12,774 bases of DNA. It comes from JBOFCS01 sp051646185 (GTDB lineage: Bacteria > Actinomycetota > Actinomycetes > Mycobacteriales > Mycobacteriaceae). The DNA is taken from assembly GCA_051646185.1 (NCBI GenBank), contig JBOFCS010000100.1, positions 1 through 12,774 of the forward strand, read 5' to 3'. Below the pieces are notes generated by a model that was given only the letters and a program-made list of their open reading frames with translations, did no database searches and had not been told where the DNA came from. Positions 6,883 to 12,774 of this stretch are shown piece by piece (the stretch's first letter is position 1; every line of letters starts with the position of its first letter). The position numbers were made by a program, and so were the translations under genes.

Positions 6883-7785
6883 ATGTCGAGTAATCGAACC
6901 ACTGGGCAACGAGTCCGTAAAATGGTGGAAAGCAATGTGGGCAAGGCCTTTCGGGTAACACTGAAACCGGTGCCGTCACCACGGTCTTTGCTCGCTGCAC
7001 TGAACCCGTCTTATGGGCGTTCAGTGCAGGGAAAACGAGTACTGATTACCGGTGCTTCCTCTGGTATCGGGGAAGCTACTGCGCACCTGTTGGCCCAACA
7101 GGGAGCTCAGGTTGTACTGGTTGCCCGGCGTCTGGACGAACTCACCAGAGTTCAGGAAGAAATTGTTGCTCAAGGGGGGCACGCTGATATTTTTTCCTGT
7201 GATGTCACAGAGGAAAATGCGGTGATTGACCTAGTAGCGGCGCTGGGCAAGCAGATGAAAAGTATTGACATTCTGATTAACAATGCCGGACATTCAATCC
7301 GGCGTCCGGTGGTTAATTCTTTCGATCGAATGCATGATTTTGAACGTACCATCGCACTGAATTACCTCAGCCCTGTTCGAATGACTTTAAAGTTACTCCC
7401 GATGATGCTGAGCAAAGGTGATGGTCACATCATCAACGTGACCACCTGGGGGGTATCGGTAATGGCGATGCCAAACTTTGCGGCCTACGGTGCCTCAAAG
7501 TCAGCATTGGCAATGTTTGGACGCAGCCTGGATGCAGAATTGCGGGGTAAGGGGATACATGTGAGTTCTATTGGTTTCCCACTAGTGCGAACCCCAATGA
7601 TTGCACCGACCACTGAGTACAACAACATTCCCACTCTTACCGCTGAGGAGGCCGCGCAGTGGATTCTTACTGCGATACGAACAAGGCCTACACGGATGGT
7701 GCCCCGTTACGTCGCGGCCCTTGGTCTTTTTAATGTTTTAGCCCCAGGAACCTTGAGCGCCATTATGGGTAAAGCCCAACTCTAA
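6883..7785 (+). CDS. Short-chain dehydrogenase/reductase
   Basis: 300 residues from ATG 6883. Classical SDR features: TGASSGIG at residues 56-63 after strand 1 (KRVLIT), ARR after strand 2 (NADP-type basic residues), CDV, NNAG at 133-136, and YGASK with Tyr202 and Lys206. The catalytic-Ser segment reads NVTTWG where most SDRs have NxSS, so Ser is replaced by Thr or displaced. A ~45-residue N-terminal extension and the C-terminal PLVRTPMIAPT...TRPTRMVPRY resemble, from memory, the SDR half of mycobacterial fatty acyl-CoA reductases and related lipid SDRs, so a long-chain acyl or lipid substrate is possible. It sits after a terminator and 96 bases before the MetE-family gene, on the same strand; the two could share a transcript. 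Confidence 0.88.
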   Translation: MSSNRTTGQRVRKMVESNVGKAFRVTLKPVPSPRSLLAALNPSYGRSVQGKRVLITGASSGIGEATAHLLAQQGAQVVLVARRLDELTRVQEEIVAQGGHADIFSCDVTEENAVIDLVAALGKQMKSIDILINNAGHSIRRPVVNSFDRMHDFERTIALNYLSPVRMTLKLLPMMLSKGDGHIINVTTWGVSVMAMPNFAAYGASKSALAMFGRSLDAELRGKGIHVSSIGFPLVRTPMIAPTTEYNNIPTLTAEEAAQWILTAIRTRPTRMVPRYVAALGLFNVLAPGTLSAIMGKAQL

Positions 7786-7840
7786 GACCAGGGTGCACTT
7801 ACCGCAGGCTTGCCCGCGTAATCTTCTTGAGGACTGCTCA

Positions 7841-7885
7841 ATGGCCATCACCAGCGTTCGCAGAAAGATCGGAAACCAGATATGA
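7841..7885 (+). CDS. Possible 14-codon upstream ORF overlapping the MetE-family start
   Basis: ATG 7841 is preceded by GAGGA (7829-7833) at a 7-base spacing and encodes MAITSVRRKIGNQI. Its TGA (7883-7885) overlaps the ATG of the MetE-family gene (7882-7884) as ATGA. The large gene has only a poor GGA-type site of its own (7871-7873), so its translation may depend on ribosomes finishing this short frame. There are no runs of Met or Cys codons, so it is not an obvious attenuator peptide. It may be chance; the combination of a good Shine-Dalgarno and a coupled stop/start is the evidence. Confidence 0.4.
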   Translation: MAITSVRRKIGNQI

Positions 7886-10200
7886 CCAGTGCTAGCGCCA
7901 ATAACCGAACTAATGTCGGCGAAGCGACCTCTATTGAGTACGGGTCAAGCATTCTTGGGTACCCAAGAATTGGGGCACGCCGCGAACTTAAGCGAGCACT
8001 TGAGAGCTATTGGCATCGAGAGATTGACCAGGAAGAACTCTTGACAACTGGACGACAGTTGCAAGAAGACTCGTGGAGTGAACTCGCCGCAACCGGCCTG
8101 GAACAGGTCCCTGGTAATACTTTTTCTTATTACGACCACGTTCTTGATAATGCACTGCTTTTTGGTGCAGTCCCGACTCGATTTAAACCTTTAGCCCAAG
8201 AGCTAAATCCTGTGGATTTTTACTTTACGATGGCTCGTGGACGTCCAGATTTCCCTCCGCTGGAGCTAGTCCGATTTTTTGGGACTAACTATCATTACCG
8301 ACAACCGGAATTAGACCCGGAAACTTCGTTTGCGCTTAACGCGCAAGACCTACTGGATGAGCATTCACGAGCAAAGGCCAAGGGAATTGAATTACGGCCG
8401 GTAGTTCTTGGTCCGGTGTCGCTACTGATGCTGTCGAAGGCAGCCCCCGGCGCCCCGGCGGATTTTTCGACGCTCAGTCTGATTGATGTGTTGTTACCGT
8501 ATTATATTGAATTGCTCGAAAAGTTGGCTAAAGCAGGGGCAAAATGTATCCAGCTTGATGAACCAGCATTTACCGGTGATAGGTCCGAAAGTGAGCTGGC
8601 AGTTTTTGAAAAAGCCTACGGATTGTTGGGCAATGCTCCGTTGCGCCCACGAATTTTGGTTACTGGCCAGTATGGGAAATTTGGTAAGGCGCTCAATATT
8701 TTAGCTTCGAGCAACGTTGAGGCTATTGGCCTTGATTTAGTAACTGAAGGACGCATTGATCCAGCTGAGCTTGCGCAAATACCAGGGATTAAGCGTAAGC
8801 GGTTATACGCCGGTGTTGTTAATGGTCGCAATATTTGGAAGGTTAACCGACTGGAAACCCTTGCCTACCTTGAGGAATTGAAGAAGGTAGTGCCAGATAT
8901 TGTGGTGTCAACATCAACAACTTTGTTGCATGTTCCTTACGATGTGAATGCTGAATATGACATACCAGGTGAGGTAGCGGATCGATTGGCGTTCGCTAAG
9001 CAAAAGGTTGGGGAGATTATCGCTCTGGCCAAGGCGCTTCGTAACGGAGCGCCAGAGCGTTGGAATAAAGATGCAAGAATCGAAAATCATCCGAATGCTA
9101 CTGTCCTTAAAAGAGTTTCTGAAGTAACTGAAGCGGACCGGGTCCGGGTGCCGTATGAGCAGCGAAAAAAAATACAGCAAGAAAAATTACAGTTACCCTT
9201 GGTTCCAGCCACCACTCTTGGTTCTTTTCCGCAGACCCCAGCAATCCGTCAAGCGCGATACGAACTTGGGCAAGGTCGGATGGAATGGGCGGATTATTAC
9301 CGTCGGATTCAAGAGGAAATTGAGCGCATCATCCGGTTGCAGGAGGATATCGGCCTTGATGTCCTTGTGCACGGGGAAGTTGAGCGCAATGACATGATTC
9401 AGTATTTTGCAGAATTATTGGAAGGTTTTGCTTTTACTCATAACGGTTGGGTTCAGGCCTATGGCTCACGTGCGGTACGCCCACCAATTCTCTACGGGGA
9501 TGTAGCGCGTCCTAAAGCTATGACGGTGGAATGGATTTCCTTTGCACAGTCTTTAACTAATAAACCTGTTAAGGGCATTCTCACCGGACCGGTAACAATG
9601 CTAGCTCGTTCCTTTGTCAGAGATGATCAGAGTTTCCAGGCTATCGCCGATCAGTTGGCCTTGGTGGTTCGTGATGAGATAGCAGATTTGGAAGCGGCTG
9701 GTATTGGGATTATCCAGGTGGATGAACCGGCGATCCGCGAGTTGCTTCCATTGCGTGAAGAAGGTCGCCAGGAATATCTCGCCTGGGCAGTCAATGCGTT
9801 TCGGCTCGCCACTGCCGGAGCTAAGCCTGAGACTCAAATTCATACCCATTTAGGGTATTCGAGTTTGTCTTTGGTGGTGGATGCGTTTGATAAATTGGAT
9901 GCTGATGTGACAGCTATTGTGGCAACTCGGTCAATTACGTGGGTGCTCTCGGAACTGAAAAAAGGTGGGTTGTCTCGTGAGGTTGGCCCAGGGGTGTACG
10001 AAAGTAGAAGCGCCCGAATCCCAGATATTGACGAGTTGGATGCACTTTTAACTGAAGCCGCGGAGTCCATAGATATTGACCGGTTATGGGCGAACCCTGA
10101 TGGTGGGCTCAAAACGAGGTACTACTGGCAACTGCAACCGTCGCTGCGCAATATGGTTGCGGCCGCTCATCGGTTGCGCCGCCGAGCGAAAGAAAGCTAG
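7882..10200 (+). CDS. metE: MetE-family protein (cobalamin-independent methionine synthase homologue) lacking zinc ligands
   Basis: 772 residues, both MetE barrels present, intact frame. N-terminal barrel: GYPRIGARRELKRALESYW (27-45), GTNYHYRQPE, VVLGPVS, LDEPAF, VNGRNIWK. C-terminal barrel: TTLGSFPQT, VHGEVERNDM, ILTGPVTML, QVDEPAIREL, IHTHLGYSS, NPDGGLKTR. E. coli MetE numbering plus 15 holds at every landmark. Homocysteine contacts remain (L446-G447-S448, Glu499, Asp614). Of the zinc ligands only His656 remains: Cys643 is Gly658, Glu665 is Val680, Cys726 is Gly741. Trp561, which stacks on folate, is Arg576; catalytic His694 is Arg709. The whole protein has one Cys (222). Known family role is methyl transfer from 5-methyl-THF-Glu3 to homocysteine; by that mechanism this protein should be inactive. 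The symbol is by family only. A ~24-residue N-terminal tail precedes the conserved start; ATG 7882 is the only usable start. No McbR-like TAGAC-N6-GTCTA site is seen upstream. Confidence 0.9.
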   Translation: MTSASANNRTNVGEATSIEYGSSILGYPRIGARRELKRALESYWHREIDQEELLTTGRQLQEDSWSELAATGLEQVPGNTFSYYDHVLDNALLFGAVPTRFKPLAQELNPVDFYFTMARGRPDFPPLELVRFFGTNYHYRQPELDPETSFALNAQDLLDEHSRAKAKGIELRPVVLGPVSLLMLSKAAPGAPADFSTLSLIDVLLPYYIELLEKLAKAGAKCIQLDEPAFTGDRSESELAVFEKAYGLLGNAPLRPRILVTGQYGKFGKALNILASSNVEAIGLDLVTEGRIDPAELAQIPGIKRKRLYAGVVNGRNIWKVNRLETLAYLEELKKVVPDIVVSTSTTLLHVPYDVNAEYDIPGEVADRLAFAKQKVGEIIALAKALRNGAPERWNKDARIENHPNATVLKRVSEVTEADRVRVPYEQRKKIQQEKLQLPLVPATTLGSFPQTPAIRQARYELGQGRMEWADYYRRIQEEIERIIRLQEDIGLDVLVHGEVERNDMIQYFAELLEGFAFTHNGWVQAYGSRAVRPPILYGDVARPKAMTVEWISFAQSLTNKPVKGILTGPVTMLARSFVRDDQSFQAIADQLALVVRDEIADLEAAGIGIIQVDEPAIRELLPLREEGRQEYLAWAVNAFRLATAGAKPETQIHTHLGYSSLSLVVDAFDKLDADVTAIVATRSITWVLSELKKGGLSREVGPGVYESRSARIPDIDELDALLTEAAESIDIDRLWANPDGGLKTRYYWQLQPSLRNMVAAAHRLRRRAKES

Positions 10201-10219
10201 TTGCCGCTGTATAGAGACC

Positions 10220-10253
10220 AAGACATCATGTGGCTTAAGTCAGATGATGTCTT
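10220..10253 (+). terminator. Probable terminator of the MetE-family gene
   Basis: Perfect 10-bp stem AAGACATCAT (10220-10229) / ATGATGTCTT (10244-10253), 14-base loop that can itself pair partly. It lies 19 bases after the stop. The T-tract is poor (TTAGCCG, then TTTAGTTTT further on), so efficiency is uncertain. Confidence 0.5.
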
Positions 10254-10326
10254 AGCCGTGATTTAGTTTTCGATATTCGCTTGCAATAGAGACGGTCATT
10301 GGGGCTTGGAATGGTGCTGTTAAGTT

Positions 10327-11230
10327 ATGTCCAGTGTTCCCTATGGACAACTAGTACTAGTATTGGTGTCCGAATCTACTGCGGCAGCAGTTGAAGACAT
10401 TATCCGAACGCAGGGCCGTCAAGTGTTGGCGGCTCTCATTCGGGTAACTGGCAGTATTATCGTCGCCGAAGATGCTGTGTTGCAGACATTGGAACGTTGG
10501 CCTACATCGGGGATTCCACTAAATCCACGAGCTTGGTTAATTGTTGTTGCCCGTAATAAGGCCATGGATACTATTCGCCGGGAATCTTCCCGGGGTACAA
10601 AAGAATTGCAGTCTATGGAACAAGTTGGCTGGGAAGAAGATCCAGTCGATTCAGTCATTCGCGATGATCTATTGCCGCTTATTTTTACCTGCTGTCACCC
10701 GGCATTGTCGATTGAAGCGCAGGTTGCTTTGAGTTTGCGAACTCTTTGTGGGCTTAGTGTGGCCGATACTGCCCGACTGCTATTGGTTTCCGAAGTGGCA
10801 ATGGCCCGTAGGCTTTGCCCGGGCAAAGCAAAAGATCTCACTAGCGAAAATTGGATAGCGCATCCCCACGGCAACTGAATTTCCCGACCGGCTTACGGGG
10901 GTTGCCACAACGGTGCACTTATTGTTTACCGCAGGGTATGCAGGGGGGGGAACTGGTTGTGCGGTCTCAATTATGTGATGAAGCAATGAGACTAGGCAGA
11001 TTATTACTTGATTTAGTGCCAGATGAGCAGGGTGGATGAGCATGGTGACGTACTATTACTTGCTGATCAGGACAGCTACCAGTGGAATGCTTGTAGAGCA
11101 GAGTTGTTGACTCGGTTGGGGCGAACAGATGCGGCAATACTTGCGTTGCAAGCTGCAATAAATTCTTGCCCCTGATCCGGAACGCCGGTTACTGAAAAGA
11201 CGGTTGATCGGATTGCGGGCAGATTTGTGA
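10327..11230 (+). pseudogene. Decayed ECF42-type RNA polymerase sigma factor
   Basis: The first frame (from ATG 10327) reads sigma region 2 (VAEDAVLQTLERWP, NPRAWLIVVARNKAMDTIRR) and region 4 with the ECF42-like LIFTCCHPALSIEAQVALSLRTLCGLSVADTARLLLVSEVAMARRL. Homology then leaves the frame: from 10817 the +1 frame reads ARAKQKISLAKIG, stop TAG at 10856-10858, RIPTATEFPDRLTGVATTVHL. At a run of eight G (10943-10950) it shifts again to ELVVRSQLCDEAMRLGRLLL. From 11035 another frame reads DEHGDVLLLADQDSYQW, with a deletion before it. A larger deletion joins this to CRAELLTRLGRTDAAILALQAA, and a final shift gives DPERRLLKRRLIGLRADL, stop 11228-11230. Intact ECF42 proteins are ~400 residues with this TPR-like C-terminal extension. 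Several independent lesions rule out a single sequencing error. No YCII/DGPF partner gene is seen nearby. Confidence 0.85.
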
Positions 11231-11259
11231 TTGAGGGGTGGCCCACATTGCCGTAATAT
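11231..11259 (+). promoter_or_regulatory. Possible promoter of the alcohol dehydrogenase gene
   Basis: TTGAGG (11231-11236), a 17-base spacer, TAATAT (11254-11259). An alternative pair is TTGCCG (11248-11253) and TAAGAA (11271-11276), also spaced 17. Either places the start of transcription close to the palindrome at 11282-11308. Confidence 0.35.
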
Positions 11260-11260
11260 T

Positions 11261-11273
11261 TATGCAAAGGTAA
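11261..11273. promoter_or_regulatory. RamB-like motif upstream of the alcohol dehydrogenase gene
   Basis: TATGCAAAGGTAA matches 9 of 13 positions of TTTGCAAAGTTYT and overlaps the promoter region. RamB is known to repress adhA in C. glutamicum, which makes the site plausible here, but the match is not strong. Confidence 0.25.
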
Positions 11274-11281
11274 GAATGTAT

Positions 11282-11308
11282 TGATGTATGCAACGCATTC
11301 ATACATCA
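11282..11308. promoter_or_regulatory. Palindromic operator candidate in the alcohol dehydrogenase leader
   Basis: Perfect inverted repeat TGATGTATG (11282-11290), 9-base spacer, CATACATCA (11300-11308), ending 3 bases before the ribosome binding site AAGGAG. A further ATGTAT lies just upstream (from 11277). Place and symmetry suit a dimeric repressor; the stem could also mask translation in RNA. Confidence 0.5.
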
Positions 11309-11311
11309 CAT

Positions 11312-11317
11312 AAGGAG
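11312..11317 (+). promoter_or_regulatory. Ribosome binding site deciding the alcohol dehydrogenase start
   Basis: AAGGAG, 6 bases before GTG 11324. The ATG at 11288 lies inside the palindrome, has no site and would add 12 residues absent from homologues. Confidence 0.75.
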
Positions 11318-11323
11318 CAACAG

Positions 11324-12364
11324 GTGACAACAGCAACCGCGTATTCAGCAGCTTCGGCCCAAGCCCCGCTGGAGAAAGTGACAATTGAGCGCAGAGAGGT
11401 GGGGCCAAAAGATGTTTTGATTGACATAAAGTATGCCGGAATTTGCCATTCGGATATTCACACCGCTCGTAATGAATGGGGTGGGACTGTCTATCCAGTG
11501 GTGCCTGGTCATGAAATTGCGGGGGTCGTTGCAGACATTGGTTCTGAAGTTACTGCCCACAAGATTGGTGATCGAGTTGGCGTAGGTTGTTTTGTAGACT
11601 CTTGCGGTCAGTGTGAGGCATGCACTTCCGGGGATGAGCAGTACTGCACTAAAGGTGTTGTGCAAACATATAATTCATTTCAACCGGATGGTTCCATCAC
11701 TCAAGGGGGCTATGCCACATCTATAGTTGTTACCGAGAAGTTTGTTGTATCAATTCCCGATGGTCTAAAACTTGATGAAGCTGCTCCATTGCTTTGCGCT
11801 GGAATCACCCTATATTCGCCACTTAAGCATTGGGGTGCCGGTCCGGGGAAAAAGGTTGCAATCATTGGTATGGGCGGGCTTGGTCATGTTGGGGTAAAGA
11901 TTGCCCATGCCCTGGGAGCTGAAGTAACCGTGCTTAGTCAAACACTCAGCAAGCAAGAAGACGGCAAACGTCTTGGCGCCGAACACTATTTTGCTACCTC
12001 AGATCGGGCCACATTTAACACATTAAGCGGTAAATTCGATCTGATTTTGAACACCGTTTCGGCCAAGTTAAATATGGACAAGTATATGTCTCTTCTTGCG
12101 GTTAACGGTACTTTGGTAATTTTGGGGCTTCCTTCTGAACCTATTGAAATTAGGGGATTTTCGCTGGCAGCTAATCGTCGTCGGTTGGCAGGTTCTTTAG
12201 TGGGTGGGATTGCTGAGACCCAAGAGATGCTGAATTTCTGTGCTCAGCATAGTATTGGGGCTGATATTGAAACAATCGCTGCCGATCAGATCAATGAAGC
12301 TTACGAGCGTGTACTGAAAAGCGATGTGCGCTACCGCTTTGTCATTGACGCAGGTACCTTCTAG
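11324..12364 (+). CDS. Zinc-dependent alcohol dehydrogenase (YahK/cinnamyl-alcohol dehydrogenase type)
   Basis: 346 residues from GTG 11324. Medium-chain dehydrogenase: GroES-like domain then Rossmann domain. Catalytic zinc ligands: Cys41 (GICHSD), His63 with Glu64 (GHE) and Cys158 (LLCAGIT). Structural zinc: Cys94, Cys97, Cys100, Cys108 (CGQCEACTSGDEQYC). Cofactor loop GMGGLG at 182-187; strand 2 ends LSQTLSK with Ser/Lys instead of an acidic residue, which fits NADP(H). The family reduces a wide range of aldehydes (or oxidises alcohols) in the cytoplasm. The start matches homologues (MTTxxAYxAxSAxAPL). Control may involve the palindrome at 11282-11308 and a weak RamB-like motif. It ends in a terminator shared with the convergent kinase gene. 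The natural substrate is not readable. Confidence 0.94.
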   Translation: MTTATAYSAASAQAPLEKVTIERREVGPKDVLIDIKYAGICHSDIHTARNEWGGTVYPVVPGHEIAGVVADIGSEVTAHKIGDRVGVGCFVDSCGQCEACTSGDEQYCTKGVVQTYNSFQPDGSITQGGYATSIVVTEKFVVSIPDGLKLDEAAPLLCAGITLYSPLKHWGAGPGKKVAIIGMGGLGHVGVKIAHALGAEVTVLSQTLSKQEDGKRLGAEHYFATSDRATFNTLSGKFDLILNTVSAKLNMDKYMSLLAVNGTLVILGLPSEPIEIRGFSLAANRRRLAGSLVGGIAETQEMLNFCAQHSIGADIETIAADQINEAYERVLKSDVRYRFVIDAGTF

Positions 12365-12408
12365 CTGAGAAAGCTCGACTAGCTTTGAGCTAGTCGAGCT
12401 TTCTCAGC
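12364..12408. terminator. Bidirectional terminator between the alcohol dehydrogenase and PPK2 genes
   Basis: Perfect 21-bp inverted repeat (12364-12384 with 12388-12408) and a TTG loop. AGCTTTCTC on the right arm gives a T/C-rich tail for + transcripts; the left arm does the same on the minus strand. It includes the last base of the alcohol dehydrogenase stop and the final codons of the minus-strand gene. Confidence 0.8.
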
Positions 12409-12774
12409 AGCGACATCAAAGTCGGCTGCTGGCCAATCAAGCTGCAGCCCTTCAAGAGCATGGATCAGTAGTTCGGTTACGGCTAGATGGCTATACCATT
12501 TTTTATCGCAGGGTAGTACATACCAAGGGGCGTGCTCGGTCGAAGTTTTTTCTAGTACGCATTGGTAGGCCTCCTGATACTGGGGCCACAGTTCTCGCTC
12601 GTTAAGGTCGTTAGGGTTGTATTTCCAGTGCTTATCGGCTCGTTCGAGTCGTTCGGCCAGTCTTTTCTTTTGTTCGTCAAGAGAGACAAACATTGCTACC
12701 TTGACGATAGTGGTACCAGATTCGACGATCTCTTTTTCAAAATTATTAATTTCTTCATAGCGTTCACCCCAGAC
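12379..12774 (-). CDS. ppk2: Polyphosphate kinase 2 family protein, 5' end outside window
   Basis: PPK2 enzymes transfer phosphate between polyphosphate and nucleotides (AMP, ADP or GDP, by subclass). The frame is open to the window edge; the visible 131 C-terminal residues start VWGERYEEINNFEKEIVESGTT (the ERYExINxFE helix of PPK2), then TTIVKVAMFVSLDEQKKRLAERL, HWKYNPNDLNERELWPQYQEAY, and APWYVLPCDKKWYSHLAVTELL, all characteristic of the family's lid and C-terminal part. Walker A and B lie in the missing part, so the subclass cannot be set. The ATG at 12693 is internal. It converges on the alcohol dehydrogenase with 14 bases between the stops and a shared hairpin. Confidence 0.92.
   Translation of the reverse strand, partial: VWGERYEEINNFEKEIVESGTTIVKVAMFVSLDEQKKRLAERLERADKHWKYNPNDLNERELWPQYQEAYQCVLEKTSTEHAPWYVLPCDKKWYSHLAVTELLIHALEGLQLDWPAADFDVAAEKARLAQS

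Noticed and set aside
7786..7881. Methionine-type riboswitch or McbR operator before the MetE-family gene
   Set aside because: The gap is too short for an SAM riboswitch with the upstream ORF, and no TAGAC-N6-GTCTA palindrome or conserved riboswitch core was seen.
10352..10366. ACTAGTACTAGT tandem palindrome as a regulatory site
   Set aside because: It lies in the N-terminal coding part of the decayed sigma gene and is too short to separate from chance.
10851..11039. Separate 62-codon gene downstream of the sigma factor
   Set aside because: Its sequence (LCDEAMRLGRLLL) continues the ECF42 C-terminal domain, so it is a fragment of the pseudogene, not a gene of its own.
11288..11323. ATG start of the alcohol dehydrogenase inside the palindrome
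   Set aside because: The extra 12 residues are not part of the family and AAGGAG points to GTG 11324.

Overview
The window looks like chromosomal DNA of a Corynebacterium-type actinobacterium (order Mycobacteriales) with near-balanced base composition. AceA, RamB and Lpd read as clear corynebacterial orthologues. The order lpd - (insert) - CMD/AhpD-like gene - ramB, with ramB divergent from the isocitrate lyase gene and a 3-hydroxybutyryl-CoA dehydrogenase following it, matches from memory the Mycobacterium tuberculosis block lpdC (Rv0462) - Rv0464c - Rv0465c - icl1 (Rv0467) - fadB2 (Rv0468).

Left part (1-3984): the 3' four fifths of lpd (+) converge on a minus-strand cluster that reads ramB, then a carboxymuconolactone decarboxylase/AhpD-like protein, then a class I SAM methyltransferase. 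The methyltransferase and lpd stop codons overlap tail to tail. Central part (3985-6840): a 457-base divergent control region separates ramB from aceA. It carries candidate GlxR, RamA and RamB sites. aceA is highly codon-biased and ends in a clean terminator. A 3-hydroxybutyryl-CoA dehydrogenase gene with its own putative promoter follows and ends in a 17-bp-stem terminator. Together these genes point to acetate, fatty-acid and glyoxylate-shunt metabolism, with the regulator beside its target.

Right part (6841-12774): a short-chain dehydrogenase; then, behind a 14-codon upstream ORF whose stop overlaps its start codon, a full-length MetE-family gene; then a badly decayed ECF42-type sigma factor gene; an NADP-type zinc alcohol dehydrogenase preceded by a perfect 9-9-9 palindrome; a bidirectional terminator; and the 3' part of a PPK2-family polyphosphate kinase on the minus strand.

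The most striking object is the MetE-family protein (7882-10200). It aligns without gaps to E. coli MetE through the catalytic half (constant +15 offset at every landmark checked) and keeps the homocysteine-binding residues. Three of the four zinc ligands are replaced (Cys643 to Gly658, Glu665 to Val680, Cys726 to Gly741). The pterin-stacking Trp561 is Arg576 and the catalytic His694 is Arg709. The reading frame is intact over 772 codons while the next gene is in ruins. This suggests a selected MetE paralogue that cannot work by the known zinc/folate mechanism, with a new or metal-free function. No CRISPR array, tRNA, rRNA, insertion sequence or prophage element was seen.
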